Assembly (NCBI GenBank): GCA_003452185.1
Contig: DMJJ01000058.1
Span: 1-16,609 of the forward strand
DNA from: Verrucomicrobiales bacterium
Lineage (GTDB): Bacteria; Verrucomicrobiota; Verrucomicrobiia; Limisphaerales; UBA11320
DNA: 16,609 nt
Direction: 5' to 3'
The notes under the pieces were generated by a model that was not told the origin of the DNA, made no database searches, and saw only the letters and a program-made list of their open reading frames with translations. The translations under genes and the position numbers were made by a program. Positions 7,555-15,456 of this stretch are shown in pieces; position 1 is the stretch's first letter; the number at the start of each line of letters is the position of its first letter.

Positions 7555-8334
7555 TTACTTTCGCCTGGCCCGTGGCTTGGAAGCCCGCACGACAGCGCCG
7601 ATCAGGATATGGCCGCAGGGGACGAACCCCGCGCGTTGGAGCGTGTGACGGGAGGCGACGTTGTCCCGATTGCATCGCGCCCCTGGCACGTGGCCCCCCT
7701 CGTAGCAAACCCGCTTCAGCTCCTGCACCAGAAACGACCCGAACCCCCGACGACGGAACGCCTCCTTCGTCTCCATGTAGATATCCCCGTACGGGCGGTT
7801 GTAGTGAAACAGGATGCCTCCCGTCGCGACCACCTGGCCCTCGACCTCCAGAACGCCCCGCCACCGGAGCTGGTCTTTGGAGGTGTCCGGGGATTCCTTT
7901 GCCGTGGGGTGCCGGAACCGTGCCCCACCCGGACGGTGGCAGGTTGTCACCTGGTCATGAAAGAGGATCGACTCGCTGGCCACCTCTCTCGAAAAGGCGT
8001 GGAGCATGGCCGTTGCCTGCACGTCGTTGCTCTGGACTTCAATCGCCGTCGCCCGACTCGCGTCCAGCAGGGCCTGAAAAAGCCCGAACAGGTGCAATCG
8101 CCCGTGAGGCGCCACGTAGAACTCGTACACGGTCGGCTTCCCCTTCCACGGGCCGGCGATTGCGACAGAACCGTAGCCGACTGGGATTCCATCCACGGAG
8201 AGCAGATATTCCTCCGTCCAGCCGGGGCGCACGTGGATGGAGTCATGGATGATCTGACAGGCCATCTCCAAACGAAACATGTCCCGCCAGAGAACAATCT
8301 CGTCGAGTGTCGATCGGCGCGCCAGGGTGTCCAT
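7555..8334 (-). CDS. GNAT-family N-acetyltransferase, tandem GNAT domains
   Basis: 259 residues, cytoplasmic. The C-terminal half is a clear GNAT domain: strand GDIYMETKEAF, then the acetyl-CoA pyrophosphate loop RRRGFGSFL (194-202), then the motif-B segment NVASRHTLQRAGF (225-237). The N-terminal half (about 40-125: EEYLLSVDGIPVGYGSV, YEFYVAPHGR, LLDASRATAIEVQSNDVQATAML) has a GNAT-like strand order but lacks a good pyrophosphate loop, so it is probably a degenerate duplicate. The substrate is unknown. The protein ends in a basic tail (SKPRARRK). The gene lies 57 bp after valS and 100 bp before the large secreted-protein gene, all on the same strand. No convincing Shine-Dalgarno precedes ATG 8334; the position is supported by the reading frame and the GNAT length. 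Confidence 0.85.
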   Translation of the reverse strand: MDTLARRSTLDEIVLWRDMFRLEMACQIIHDSIHVRPGWTEEYLLSVDGIPVGYGSVAIAGPWKGKPTVYEFYVAPHGRLHLFGLFQALLDASRATAIEVQSNDVQATAMLHAFSREVASESILFHDQVTTCHRPGGARFRHPTAKESPDTSKDQLRWRGVLEVEGQVVATGGILFHYNRPYGDIYMETKEAFRRRGFGSFLVQELKRVCYEGGHVPGARCNRDNVASRHTLQRAGFVPCGHILIGAVVRASKPRARRK

Positions 8335-8391
8335 GCCGGATTGTGGTCTGGATGGATCGGCTCGACGAGTGGTAAAAGCCCCCTCCCCGCC

Positions 8392-11061
8392 TCAGAGGTC
8401 GTCCAGGGCCTTCAAAGCCTTGCCGACGTGCTCAAACTTGGACTGCCAGTCGGCCAGCCGCTTCTGGTGCTCGGCGAGCACGGAGGCCGGAACCTTGCCG
8501 GTGAAGGCCGGGTTCGCGAGCTTCTCCTCCACCTTCCGGATCTCGAGGACATACTTCTCCTGCTCCTTGAGCAACCGGGCCTTCTCGGCATCAATGTCCA
8601 CCAGTCCCTCGAGCGGGAGGTACAGGTCCCCGAGCGCCGTGCTGACGCTGACGACCCCCTTGCCCCCGGCATACTCCGACTTCAGCTCGAAGGCCTCGGC
8701 GTTCAGCAGCAGCTTGAAGATCTCCACCTCCTGGGCCGAGAAGGATTGCCGGGGGTTGAGGATGAACCGCACCTTTCGCCCCGCCGGGACGTTGGAGGTG
8801 CGCTTCAGGTTGCGGCCCTGGGAGACAAGCTCGAACTGCGCATCGACGTTCTCCAGGTAGCAGTCGTCCAGCCCATAGTGGCCGAGGAAGTCGGCGTCGA
8901 ACGGCTTCGGCCAGGGGGCGTTCATGATCGTCACACCCCCCTGGTCCGACGGCATCTCCGCGCTGTAGCCCATCGCGTGCCAGAGCTCCTCGGTGATGAA
9001 GGGCATGAACGGATGGAACATCCGGAGGGTGTGGGCCAGGACAAAGTCGATCACAGCGAGCTTCGCCCCTTTGCGCGCCTCGTCCGTGCCGAAGAAGACC
9101 GCCTTGGAGGCCTCGACATACCAGTCGCAGTACTCGTTCCAGAAGAACCGGTAGAGGGTCTGGGCCGCGGCGCTGAAGTTGTACTCGGTGAAGGCGGTGT
9201 CGAGCTCGCGAAGCGCGACGTTCAGCTTCAGGAGGATCCATTTGTCCTCGCTGGCGAGGGCCCGGGGGTCGATCTCGGCCTCGGTCTCGCCCCCCTGCAT
9301 CTGACGGAAGCGGCAGGCGTTCCAGAGCTTGTTGGCGAAGTTGCGACCGAGCTCAACGTTCTGCTCGTCGAACAGAATGTCCTGGCCGAGCGGCGCGCTC
9401 CGCATCACCCCGAATCGAAGGGCGTCGGCACCGAACTTGGCAATCAGGTCGAGCGGGTCCGGGGAGTTCCCGAGGCTCTTCGACATCTTGCGGCCCTGCT
9501 TGTCCCGGATGATTCCGGTGTAATAGACGTCGTGGAAGGGAAGGGCCCCCATGTACTCGAAGCCGGCAAAGATCATCCGCGCCACCCAGAAAAAGATGAT
9601 GTCGGGTCCCGTGACCAGGACGCTCGTGGGATAGAACTTGCGCCGGGTCGCGGCATCCATCGTCTCGTAGGCCCAGAGCCAGGAGCTGAACCAGGTGTCG
9701 AGCACGTCCGGGTCCTGCGTCCACCCTGCGCCCGTCGGGGGCTCGACATCACAGTGGATCTCCTGCTTGCCGTTCTGCTGCCGGTACCAGACCGGGATCT
9801 GGTGTCCCCACCAGAGCTGGCGGCTGATGCACCAGTCCTGGATCTTTTCGAGCCAGTGGTCGTAGACCTTGGCCCAGCGGTCGGGATGGAACTTCATCTT
9901 CCCCGAGGCAACCACCTCGCGGGCGGCCTCAAGGCTCGGGTATTTCAGGAACCATTGCTCCGAGAGCCGGGGCTCAATGGGGACGTCGGCCCGCTGGCTG
10001 TAGCCGACGTTGTTCTTGTACGGCTCCTCCTTCTCCAGGAGCCCGAGGGCTCCGAGGGCCTCGACCGCCGCCTTGCGGGCGGCAAACCGGTCGAGCCCGG
10101 CCAGGTCCCTGCCGGCCAGGTCGTTCATCGATCCGTCGGCGTTGATCACCTCGACCACCGGGAGCTTGTGGCGCTGCCCGATGTCAAAGTCCGCCCGGTC
10201 GTGCGCGGGGGTGACCTTCAGGACACCGGTCCCGAATTCGAAATCGACATGTTCATCCCCCACGATCGGGATCCGCTTCCGGTCCGCGGCGTACTCCGAC
10301 GGAAGGGGGCGGAGCACATGTTTCCCGATGAGCCGGGCGTAGCGCGGGTCTTTCGGGTTGACCGCCACGGCCGTGTCCCCCGGGATCGTCTCCGGCCGGG
10401 TCGTGGCGATGGTCAGGAACGTCCCCGGCTCCTCCGCCACCTCAACCTTGAAATAGTAGAGGAGTCCCTGCTGCTCCTTCATCTCGACCTCCTCGTCCGA
10501 GAGCGCGGTCTGGGAGGCGGGGCACCAGTTGACCATCCGCTTGCCGCGGTAGATCAGCCCCTTGCGGTAGAGGTCGACAAACACCCCGGCAACGGCGCGG
10601 GAATAGTCCCGGTCCATGGTGAAGCGTTCACGCGACCAGTCGCACGAGGCTCCCAGCTTCTTGAGCTGCTGGATGATGATCCCGCCGTGCTTCTCCTTCC
10701 ATTCCCAGACCTTCTCAAGGAACTTCTCCCGCCCGAGATCGTTCCGGTGCTTGATGAGGCCCTGCTTCTTGAGGGTCCGCTCGACGACGGTCTGCGTGGC
10801 GATCCCCGCGTGGTCGGTGCCCGGGAGCCAGAGGACCTCAAACCCCTGCATCCGGGCCCGGCGGGCCAGGATGTCCTGGATGGTGTTGTTGAGGACGTGT
10901 CCCAGGGTGAGCATCCCGGTCACGTTCGGCGGGGGGATGACAATCGAGAAGGGGGGCTTCGCCGAGGCGGGGTCGGCCGCGAAGCACTTCTTCTCGGTCC
11001 AGAACTGGTACCAGCGGTCCTCGACCGCCTGCGGCTCGTAAGCTTTGGAAATCTCGGGCAT
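8392..11061 (-). CDS. valS: valyl-tRNA synthetase
   Basis: This class I aminoacyl-tRNA synthetase charges tRNA-Val with valine in the cytoplasm and edits mischarged threonine. The 889 residues match the shorter Bacillus-type ValRS (about 880). The N-terminus, KAYEPQAVEDRWYQFW, is typical. The HIGH-class signature is TLGH (52-55) in PPPNVTGMLTLGHVLNN. The CP1 editing domain contains TIATTRPETIPGDTAVAVNP near 220. KMSKS is exact at 525-529 (RKMSKSLGNSPDP). The tRNA-binding anticodon domain follows, and the C-terminal 75 residues form the ValRS coiled-coil (AEKARLLKEQEKYVLEIRKV). All key motifs are intact. ATG 11061 has no obvious Shine-Dalgarno. It lies 86 bp after cimA and 57 bp before the acetyltransferase, which suggests cotranscription. 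No T-box leader is visible in the 86-bp gap. Confidence 0.98.
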   Translation of the reverse strand: MPEISKAYEPQAVEDRWYQFWTEKKCFAADPASAKPPFSIVIPPPNVTGMLTLGHVLNNTIQDILARRARMQGFEVLWLPGTDHAGIATQTVVERTLKKQGLIKHRNDLGREKFLEKVWEWKEKHGGIIIQQLKKLGASCDWSRERFTMDRDYSRAVAGVFVDLYRKGLIYRGKRMVNWCPASQTALSDEEVEMKEQQGLLYYFKVEVAEEPGTFLTIATTRPETIPGDTAVAVNPKDPRYARLIGKHVLRPLPSEYAADRKRIPIVGDEHVDFEFGTGVLKVTPAHDRADFDIGQRHKLPVVEVINADGSMNDLAGRDLAGLDRFAARKAAVEALGALGLLEKEEPYKNNVGYSQRADVPIEPRLSEQWFLKYPSLEAAREVVASGKMKFHPDRWAKVYDHWLEKIQDWCISRQLWWGHQIPVWYRQQNGKQEIHCDVEPPTGAGWTQDPDVLDTWFSSWLWAYETMDAATRRKFYPTSVLVTGPDIIFFWVARMIFAGFEYMGALPFHDVYYTGIIRDKQGRKMSKSLGNSPDPLDLIAKFGADALRFGVMRSAPLGQDILFDEQNVELGRNFANKLWNACRFRQMQGGETEAEIDPRALASEDKWILLKLNVALRELDTAFTEYNFSAAAQTLYRFFWNEYCDWYVEASKAVFFGTDEARKGAKLAVIDFVLAHTLRMFHPFMPFITEELWHAMGYSAEMPSDQGGVTIMNAPWPKPFDADFLGHYGLDDCYLENVDAQFELVSQGRNLKRTSNVPAGRKVRFILNPRQSFSAQEVEIFKLLLNAEAFELKSEYAGGKGVVSVSTALGDLYLPLEGLVDIDAEKARLLKEQEKYVLEIRKVEEKLANPAFTGKVPASVLAEHQKRLADWQSKFEHVGKALKALDDL

Positions 11062-11147
11062 GTTCGGAAACGGTTTTCGATGTTCGGGTCAGATGGGGCG
11101 TGCCGCGGGGATCCGCCGGGCGCCCCCGGGGTCGGGCGGCTCCGGTC

Positions 11148-12710
11148 TTATCGGCGCGCCAGGCGGTATTCCATGCTGTCGACAAGGGCCTGCAGGCTCG
11201 CCTCGATGATGTTGCCGCTCACCCCTACGGTCCCCCAGCTCTGGCGCCCGTCGGTCGACTCGATCAGCACCCGGGTGCGGGCCGCCGTGCCGGTCCCCGC
11301 GTCCAGGATCCGGACTTTGTAGTCGGTGAGGGTGACCTTGGAGAGCTCGGGGAAAAAGTTCACCAGGGCCGCCCGCAGCGCGGCATCCAGGGCGTTCACG
11401 GGGCCATCCCCCTCGGCCACCGTATGCGCGGTCTTCCCCTCCACCCGCACCTTGACGGTCGCTTCGCAGATGGATCCCGCCCCTTCGCGCCGCATCGAGA
11501 CGTGATACCCCTCCACCCGGAAGGGAACCTCCCGGTGGGAGAGCGCCTTGCGGATCAGGAGGGCCAGCGATCCCTCGGCCGCCTCGAACTCATACCCCTC
11601 GTGCTCCAGCTCCTTGATCCGGGAGAGGATCCCCTTCAGCTCCGGCGTCTCGTTGTCGAGTTTGAAGCCCAGCTCCTGGGCCTTCATGAGGATGTTGCTG
11701 CGGCCCGCGAGGTCGCTCACCAGCACCCGGCGAACGTTTCCCACCACCTCGGGGTTGATGTGCTCAAAACTGTGGGCGACCTTCTGCACCGCGTTCACAT
11801 GCATTCCCCCCTTGTGGGCGAAGGCCGTGGCGCCGACCCACGGCGCCCGGGGGTTGTGCCGGATGTTGGCGATCTCGTCCACGAACTGGGAGATCTCCTT
11901 CAACTTGCGGATGGAGCCCTGGGGCACGCTCGTGCGCTTGAGCTTGAGCGCGACGCACGGGATGACGCTCGTGAGGTTGCAGTTCCCCGTCCGCTCCCCG
12001 TAGCCGTTGATGGTTCCCTGGACGTGCGAGGCTCCGGCATCCAGGGCGGCGAGGGCGTTGGCCACCCCCAGCCCGATGTCGTCGTGGGTGTGGATCCCAA
12101 GCCGCACGGCGAGCTTGTTCCGGGTGGTCTGCGTGATGCGGGCGACCTCGGTCGGGAGCGACCCGCCGTTCGTGTCGCAGAGGCAGACGATGTCGGCGCC
12201 GGCCTCCTCAGCCGCCCGCCACGTGGCGAGCGCGTAGTCGGGGTCATCCTTGTAGCCGTCGAAGGAATGCTCCCCGTCATAAACCACGAACTTCCCGTTC
12301 TCCTTCAGGAAGCGGACCGTGTCGGCGATCATCGCCAGGTTCTCGTCGGGCGTGGTCCGGAGGACCTCCTTCACATGGAGAAGCCAGGTCTTCCCGAAAA
12401 TGGTCACCACCGGGGTCTCGGCATCCAGGAGGAGGCGCACCTGCTCGTCCTTCTCGACACTCACCCCTTTGCGGCGAGTCGAGCCAAAGGCTGCGAGCCG
12501 GGCGTTCTTGAACTTCTTGCGGCGGGCCTGGGCAAAAAACTCGATGTCCTTTGGGTTCGACCCCGGCCATCCCCCCTCAATGTAATGCACGCCAAACGCA
12601 TCCAGCCGCTCCGCAATTCGCAGCTTGTCCACCACGGAAAAGTTGATGCCTTCACCCTGGCTCCCATCGCGCAGGGTGGTGTCGTACATTTCCACTTCGG
12701 GTCTGGTCAT
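11148..12710 (-). CDS. cimA: (R)-citramalate synthase
   Basis: This enzyme condenses pyruvate with acetyl-CoA to citramalate, the first step of threonine-independent 2-oxobutyrate and isoleucine synthesis. It belongs to the isopropylmalate/citramalate synthase TIM-barrel family. The N-terminal motif YDTTLRDGSQGEGINFS carries the catalytic Arg-Asp. The pattern YIEGGWPGSNPKD, with GGWPGSNPKD rather than the LeuA-type version, is typical of the long CimA form. HTHDDIGLGVANALA supplies the metal-binding HxH, and GTINGYGERTGNCNL closes the barrel. From about 370 onward is the LeuA_dimer-type allosteric domain (GDGPVNALDAALR, YKVRILD). At 520 residues it has the normal length. ATG 12710 is preferred over the GTG at 12725, because GGTGAG lies 10 nt upstream and the predicted promoter would leave almost no leader for the GTG. 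Isoleucine feedback through the C-terminal domain is known for the family. It appears to head the cimA-valS operon. Confidence 0.95.
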   Translation of the reverse strand: MTRPEVEMYDTTLRDGSQGEGINFSVVDKLRIAERLDAFGVHYIEGGWPGSNPKDIEFFAQARRKKFKNARLAAFGSTRRKGVSVEKDEQVRLLLDAETPVVTIFGKTWLLHVKEVLRTTPDENLAMIADTVRFLKENGKFVVYDGEHSFDGYKDDPDYALATWRAAEEAGADIVCLCDTNGGSLPTEVARITQTTRNKLAVRLGIHTHDDIGLGVANALAALDAGASHVQGTINGYGERTGNCNLTSVIPCVALKLKRTSVPQGSIRKLKEISQFVDEIANIRHNPRAPWVGATAFAHKGGMHVNAVQKVAHSFEHINPEVVGNVRRVLVSDLAGRSNILMKAQELGFKLDNETPELKGILSRIKELEHEGYEFEAAEGSLALLIRKALSHREVPFRVEGYHVSMRREGAGSICEATVKVRVEGKTAHTVAEGDGPVNALDAALRAALVNFFPELSKVTLTDYKVRILDAGTGTAARTRVLIESTDGRQSWGTVGVSGNIIEASLQALVDSMEYRLARR

Positions 12711-12736
12711 AAAACCCGGGCTCACCGGGAACGTGT

Positions 12737-12765
12737 CTTGTAAGAGAATCAGGGCAGGGTGGCAA
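12737..12765 (-). promoter_or_regulatory. candidate sigma70-type promoter for cimA
   Basis: On the minus strand, TTGCCA (12765-12760) is followed after 17 bp by TACAAG (12742-12737): 5 of 6 and 4 of 6 consensus matches. Transcription would start around 12731, giving a leader of about 20 nt that contains the GGTGAG ribosome-binding motif before ATG 12710. Confidence 0.4.
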
Positions 12766-12959
12766 ACCTCAATTGACGGGGGAAATGGGCCGCCAAAGGG
12801 CCGCGCCCGAGGTTGTTGCGTCGCCCGAGGAGGGCTTCATCCAGGCCTTGCATCCCCGGAACCCCTTGGTAGCGTGCGGTCCGTCGCCCCGCTCGGGGCC
12901 CGATGCAACCGACACCGCCAACATAAACCAGGCCACCCCCATCCCCGCCGCACCCCCCC

Positions 12960-13238
12960 ATGAACGCCATCCGACTCCCCTTCGCCGCGCTCCTCACCGG
13001 CATCCTCCTCACCGCCGGGCTCCCCGCCTCCGCCGCCGATAAGACGTACCAGGTCACCGGCACCATTGTTTCCGTCACCGACGCCGCCATCACGGTGAAC
13101 AAGGATAACGAGAAGTGGACCGTGGCGCGGGACAAGGGAACGAAGCTCGCCGGCGACCTCAAGCCGGGAACCAAGGTCACCATCTACTACAAAATGGTCG
13201 CGACCGAGGTCGAGGTGAAGGAAGCCAAGAAGAAGTAA
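12960..13238 (+). CDS. small exported protein of unknown function (92 aa)
   Basis: The precursor starts MNAIRLPFAALLTGILLTAG and has a hydrophobic core ending in ASA/ADK, a good signal-peptidase I site near residues 25-26. The mature part of about 67 residues is predicted all-beta: VTGTIVSVTDAAITV, WTVARDKGTKL, LKPGTKVTIYY, ATEVEVK. This strand order with a central 'LKPGTKVTI' turn resembles the small OB-like periplasmic proteins of the DUF5666 type, which bind no known ligand; that resemblance is by eye only. The tail is lysine-rich (KEAKKK). It is divergent from cimA with a 234-bp gap, and convergent with pabB, 39 bp away. The 15 bases before ATG are almost all C, with no Shine-Dalgarno. 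Signal peptide and codon use make it a real gene; function unknown. Confidence 0.8.
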   Translation: MNAIRLPFAALLTGILLTAGLPASAADKTYQVTGTIVSVTDAAITVNKDNEKWTVARDKGTKLAGDLKPGTKVTIYYKMVATEVEVKEAKKK

Positions 13239-13253
13239 CCTGTTCCGACCGAC

Positions 13254-13279
13254 GCCTCCCCTCCCGGGGGGGGGCCTTT
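13254..13279 (+). terminator. candidate intrinsic terminator after the small exported protein gene
   Basis: GCCTCCCC (13254-13261) can pair with GGGGGGGC (13268-13275) around a 6-nt loop, with one T-G wobble, followed by CTTTA. The T-tract is short, so strength is doubtful. It abuts the pabB stop and may serve both convergent genes. Confidence 0.4.
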
Positions 13280-14759
13280 ACTCCGACGAGGGAGATTCCT
13301 TGAGCCCCTTCACCGCCAGGGGATCCCCCGCCTGGAGGTCCCGCGTTCCCAAGGCGGCGAGGAAGCCGCCGGCCTTCGCAAGCGTCTCCTCGTATTCCGC
13401 CTCGGGGTCGGAATCGGCCACGATCCCGGCACCCACCTGGAAATGGGTTCGCTCCGGCTGACAGATCGCGGTCCGGATCAGGATGCTCAGCTGGCTCTCG
13501 CGATTGAACCCCAGGTAGCCGATCGCCCCCGTGTAGGGGCCGCGGGTCACCGGCTCCAGTTCCTCGATGATCTCCATGGCCCGGATCTTCGGCGCCCCCG
13601 TGATGCTCCCCCCCGGGAAGCACGAGGCGAAGGCCTCGAGATGCGTGGTCCCGGGGCGCAGCCGTCCTTCAACCGTCGACACCAGGTGCTGCACCTGGGC
13701 GTACCGCTCAAGCTGCATGAGCTCCGGGACCTGAACGCTGCCGTACTCGCAAACCCGCCCCAGGTCGTTCCGCAGGAGATCGGTGATCATCACCAGCTCG
13801 GACATTTCCTTGGGGCTGGTCTGGAGCTCGAAGCTCAGCTGGGCATCGCGGGTCGGATCCGTCGAGCGGGGGCGGGTCCCCTTGATCGGTCGGGTGAGAA
13901 TCCCCGCGCCGCTGAGGCGGAGGAAAAGCTCCGGCGAGGAGGAGCAGAGGGCGAAGTCCCCCGCGTTCAGGAACGCCGCGAACGGGGCAGGGGAGACCGC
14001 GGTGAGCTGCTGATAGAGGGCCCACGCGTCGATCCGCGCGTCCACCGTCAGCCGGTGCGAAAGGTTGACCTGATAGATATCCCCGGCGCGGATGAGCTCC
14101 TGCGCCCTGCGGACCCCCTCGACAAACCCGGCCCGCGACGTCGTGGATCTCCACTCTGCCGGGCGGGGCGCCGGGGCCTTGGATGCCTCAGCGGGCGTCC
14201 CGGGGCCCTCGGCCTGTCCCGCCGAGGCGATCCACCCGAGCCACTGCTGCCGTCGCGCGAGCGCCCGCGACTCCTCCCTCGACCCGTCGGGCCTCAGGCC
14301 GGTCGAGACCAGCCACGCCTGATGAAGCTCGTGGTCAAAGACCACCAGGGAATCGTGGAACCCGACCGAGCAGTCGGGGAGCTCCAGATCGTTGAGCGTT
14401 TTTCGCGTGAGCCTCGGTTCGACGAAGTTCTTCAGGTCGTAGCCCCAGAACCCGAAGCACCCTCCGAGCGGAAAGGGGAAATCAATCTCGTCCAGGAGCT
14501 CGCATCTCGCTTGCAGCGAATCCAGCAGCCGCCACGGGTTCCCGTACTGCGTCTGGCTCCCCTCAAGCGACCCGACCTCGCATCGCGTTCCCGTGGACCG
14601 GAACGTCAAGAAGGGATCCGTGGTCACCAGGGAGTACCGGGCCCGATGCGACAGGAGCCGGGCACTCTCGAGGACCACGGTCCCCGGGAGCCGGGCCAGC
14701 CGTGCCCCAAGCCCCTGGGGGCCGTGGTTCCATGGAACCTCTTCGATGATCGGTCGCAT
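13278..14759 (-). CDS. pabB: aminodeoxychorismate synthase component I
   Basis: It converts chorismate plus ammonia (from a PabA glutaminase) to 4-amino-4-deoxychorismate, the precursor of p-aminobenzoate and folate; cytoplasmic. It belongs to the chorismate-binding family shared with TrpE. Lys293 in PIKGTRPR is the PabB hallmark, since anthranilate synthases have PIAGTRPR, so PabB is favoured. Other family motifs are intact: GDIYQVNLSHR, SPELFLRL, MSELVMITDLLRNDLGRV, and FPGGSITGAPK (381-391) with IGYLGF after it. The N-terminal domain is shorter and diverged, as is usual, with an Ala/Pro-rich linker near 190-210 (EGPGTPAEASKAPAPRP). There is no fused aminotransferase-lyase (PabC) domain, and no pabA or pabC is in the window. 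An in-frame ATG at 14828 would add 23 residues that do not look coding; ATG 14759 is chosen because MRPIIEEVPW begins like the family. Confidence 0.92.
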   Translation of the reverse strand: MRPIIEEVPWNHGPQGLGARLARLPGTVVLESARLLSHRARYSLVTTDPFLTFRSTGTRCEVGSLEGSQTQYGNPWRLLDSLQARCELLDEIDFPFPLGGCFGFWGYDLKNFVEPRLTRKTLNDLELPDCSVGFHDSLVVFDHELHQAWLVSTGLRPDGSREESRALARRQQWLGWIASAGQAEGPGTPAEASKAPAPRPAEWRSTTSRAGFVEGVRRAQELIRAGDIYQVNLSHRLTVDARIDAWALYQQLTAVSPAPFAAFLNAGDFALCSSSPELFLRLSGAGILTRPIKGTRPRSTDPTRDAQLSFELQTSPKEMSELVMITDLLRNDLGRVCEYGSVQVPELMQLERYAQVQHLVSTVEGRLRPGTTHLEAFASCFPGGSITGAPKIRAMEIIEELEPVTRGPYTGAIGYLGFNRESQLSILIRTAICQPERTHFQVGAGIVADSDPEAEYEETLAKAGGFLAALGTRDLQAGDPLAVKGLKESPSSE

Positions 14760-14854
14760 CCGAGCGCCAAAGAGTGATCCTTCGCCTCGGGGTGACAAGA
14801 AAAACCAGAGCCGTCTGGGTTGGTACATCGCGTGCTCATGAGAGGGAACGAATT

Positions 14855-15388
14855 ATGAGTAATGATGCCAATGCCGCCTGGGCCCGTGTTGTGAGCGACT
14901 TCCGGAGCGTCTGCCTCTTGAAGAAGGAGGGCCAGTTGGAGGAGTCCTCCCGGATTCTTAACGAAGTCCTCCCTTCGAGCATCGCGGCCTGGTCCCAGCA
15001 CGACCCGCGCGACGGGGGGGCCAAGCGGCAGCACCTCCAAGCGATGTTTGCGGCCGAGCAGCAGCGGGTGGACCAGGCTTGGGAGGTCGAGCAACGGCTC
15101 CTCTCACGTCTTTCCACCACAGTGTTTTCCGAATGGAAGGAGCAGATGCAGAAGGAGCTTCGGGCACAGCTCAACGAGTGGCTGGCAAGCGAGGGGCGGA
15201 GTCTCAGCTCACCCGATCCGGTGCGCACCGTTGCGGCCCCGGCCGCCGTGGTGGAGCCCCCCCCCTGGCGTCGCGACAAGCCCGCCGCCGCCACCCCGCC
15301 GACGGGGGTCCCGGACCCCGCGGTTGTCGAGGCAAGCACCCTCCCCGCGAACCGTCCCACCTCGCCGACGATCAGCTGGCGGTTTTGA
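14855..15388 (+). CDS. uncharacterised helical protein with Pro/Ala-rich tail (177 aa)
   Basis: I do not recognise this protein. Residues 1-120 are predicted almost wholly helical (NAAWARVVSDFRSVCLLKKEG, HLQAMFAAEQQRVDQAWEV, SEWKEQMQKELRAQLNEWL) with heptad-like spacing, so coiled-coil pairing is possible. From about 120 the sequence is Pro/Ala-rich and presumably disordered, ending in PTISWRF. There is no signal peptide and no membrane segment. ATG 14855 is chosen because AGAGGGA lies upstream; an in-frame ATG at 14774 would add 27 residues that run into the pabB start region and look non-coding. It is divergent from pabB (95 bp between starts) and is followed by the hairpin-rich region 15389-15760, whose terminator may end its transcript. 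Confidence 0.72.
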   Translation: MSNDANAAWARVVSDFRSVCLLKKEGQLEESSRILNEVLPSSIAAWSQHDPRDGGAKRQHLQAMFAAEQQRVDQAWEVEQRLLSRLSTTVFSEWKEQMQKELRAQLNEWLASEGRSLSSPDPVRTVAAPAAVVEPPPWRRDKPAAATPPTGVPDPAVVEASTLPANRPTSPTISWRF

Positions 15389-15456
15389 CATCCTCGGTTG
15401 GGAAAAGGCTGCCTCCACGATGCAATTCCTGCCGCTCCCTCTCCCTCCCACTCCTG

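Noticed and set aside
7468..11322. 1284-codon plus-strand open frame opposite valS and the acetyltransferase
   Set aside because: It is antisense to intact valS with all signature motifs. Its translation is rich in Leu, Arg, Gly, Pro and Glu as expected from the complement of GC-rich codons, and has no recognisable domain.
11100..12743. 547-codon plus-strand open frame opposite cimA
   Set aside because: Complement of a well-supported citramalate synthase gene; low-complexity composition and no motif.
13443..14777. 444-codon plus-strand open frame opposite pabB
   Set aside because: Shadow of pabB; Arg/Pro/Glu-rich translation without domains.
15385..15390. Perfect TTGACA overlapping the stop of the 177-residue protein gene, as promoter of the candidate RNA
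   Set aside because: At 16-18 bp spacing the downstream hexamers are GC-rich (GCTGCC and neighbours) with no -10 resemblance.
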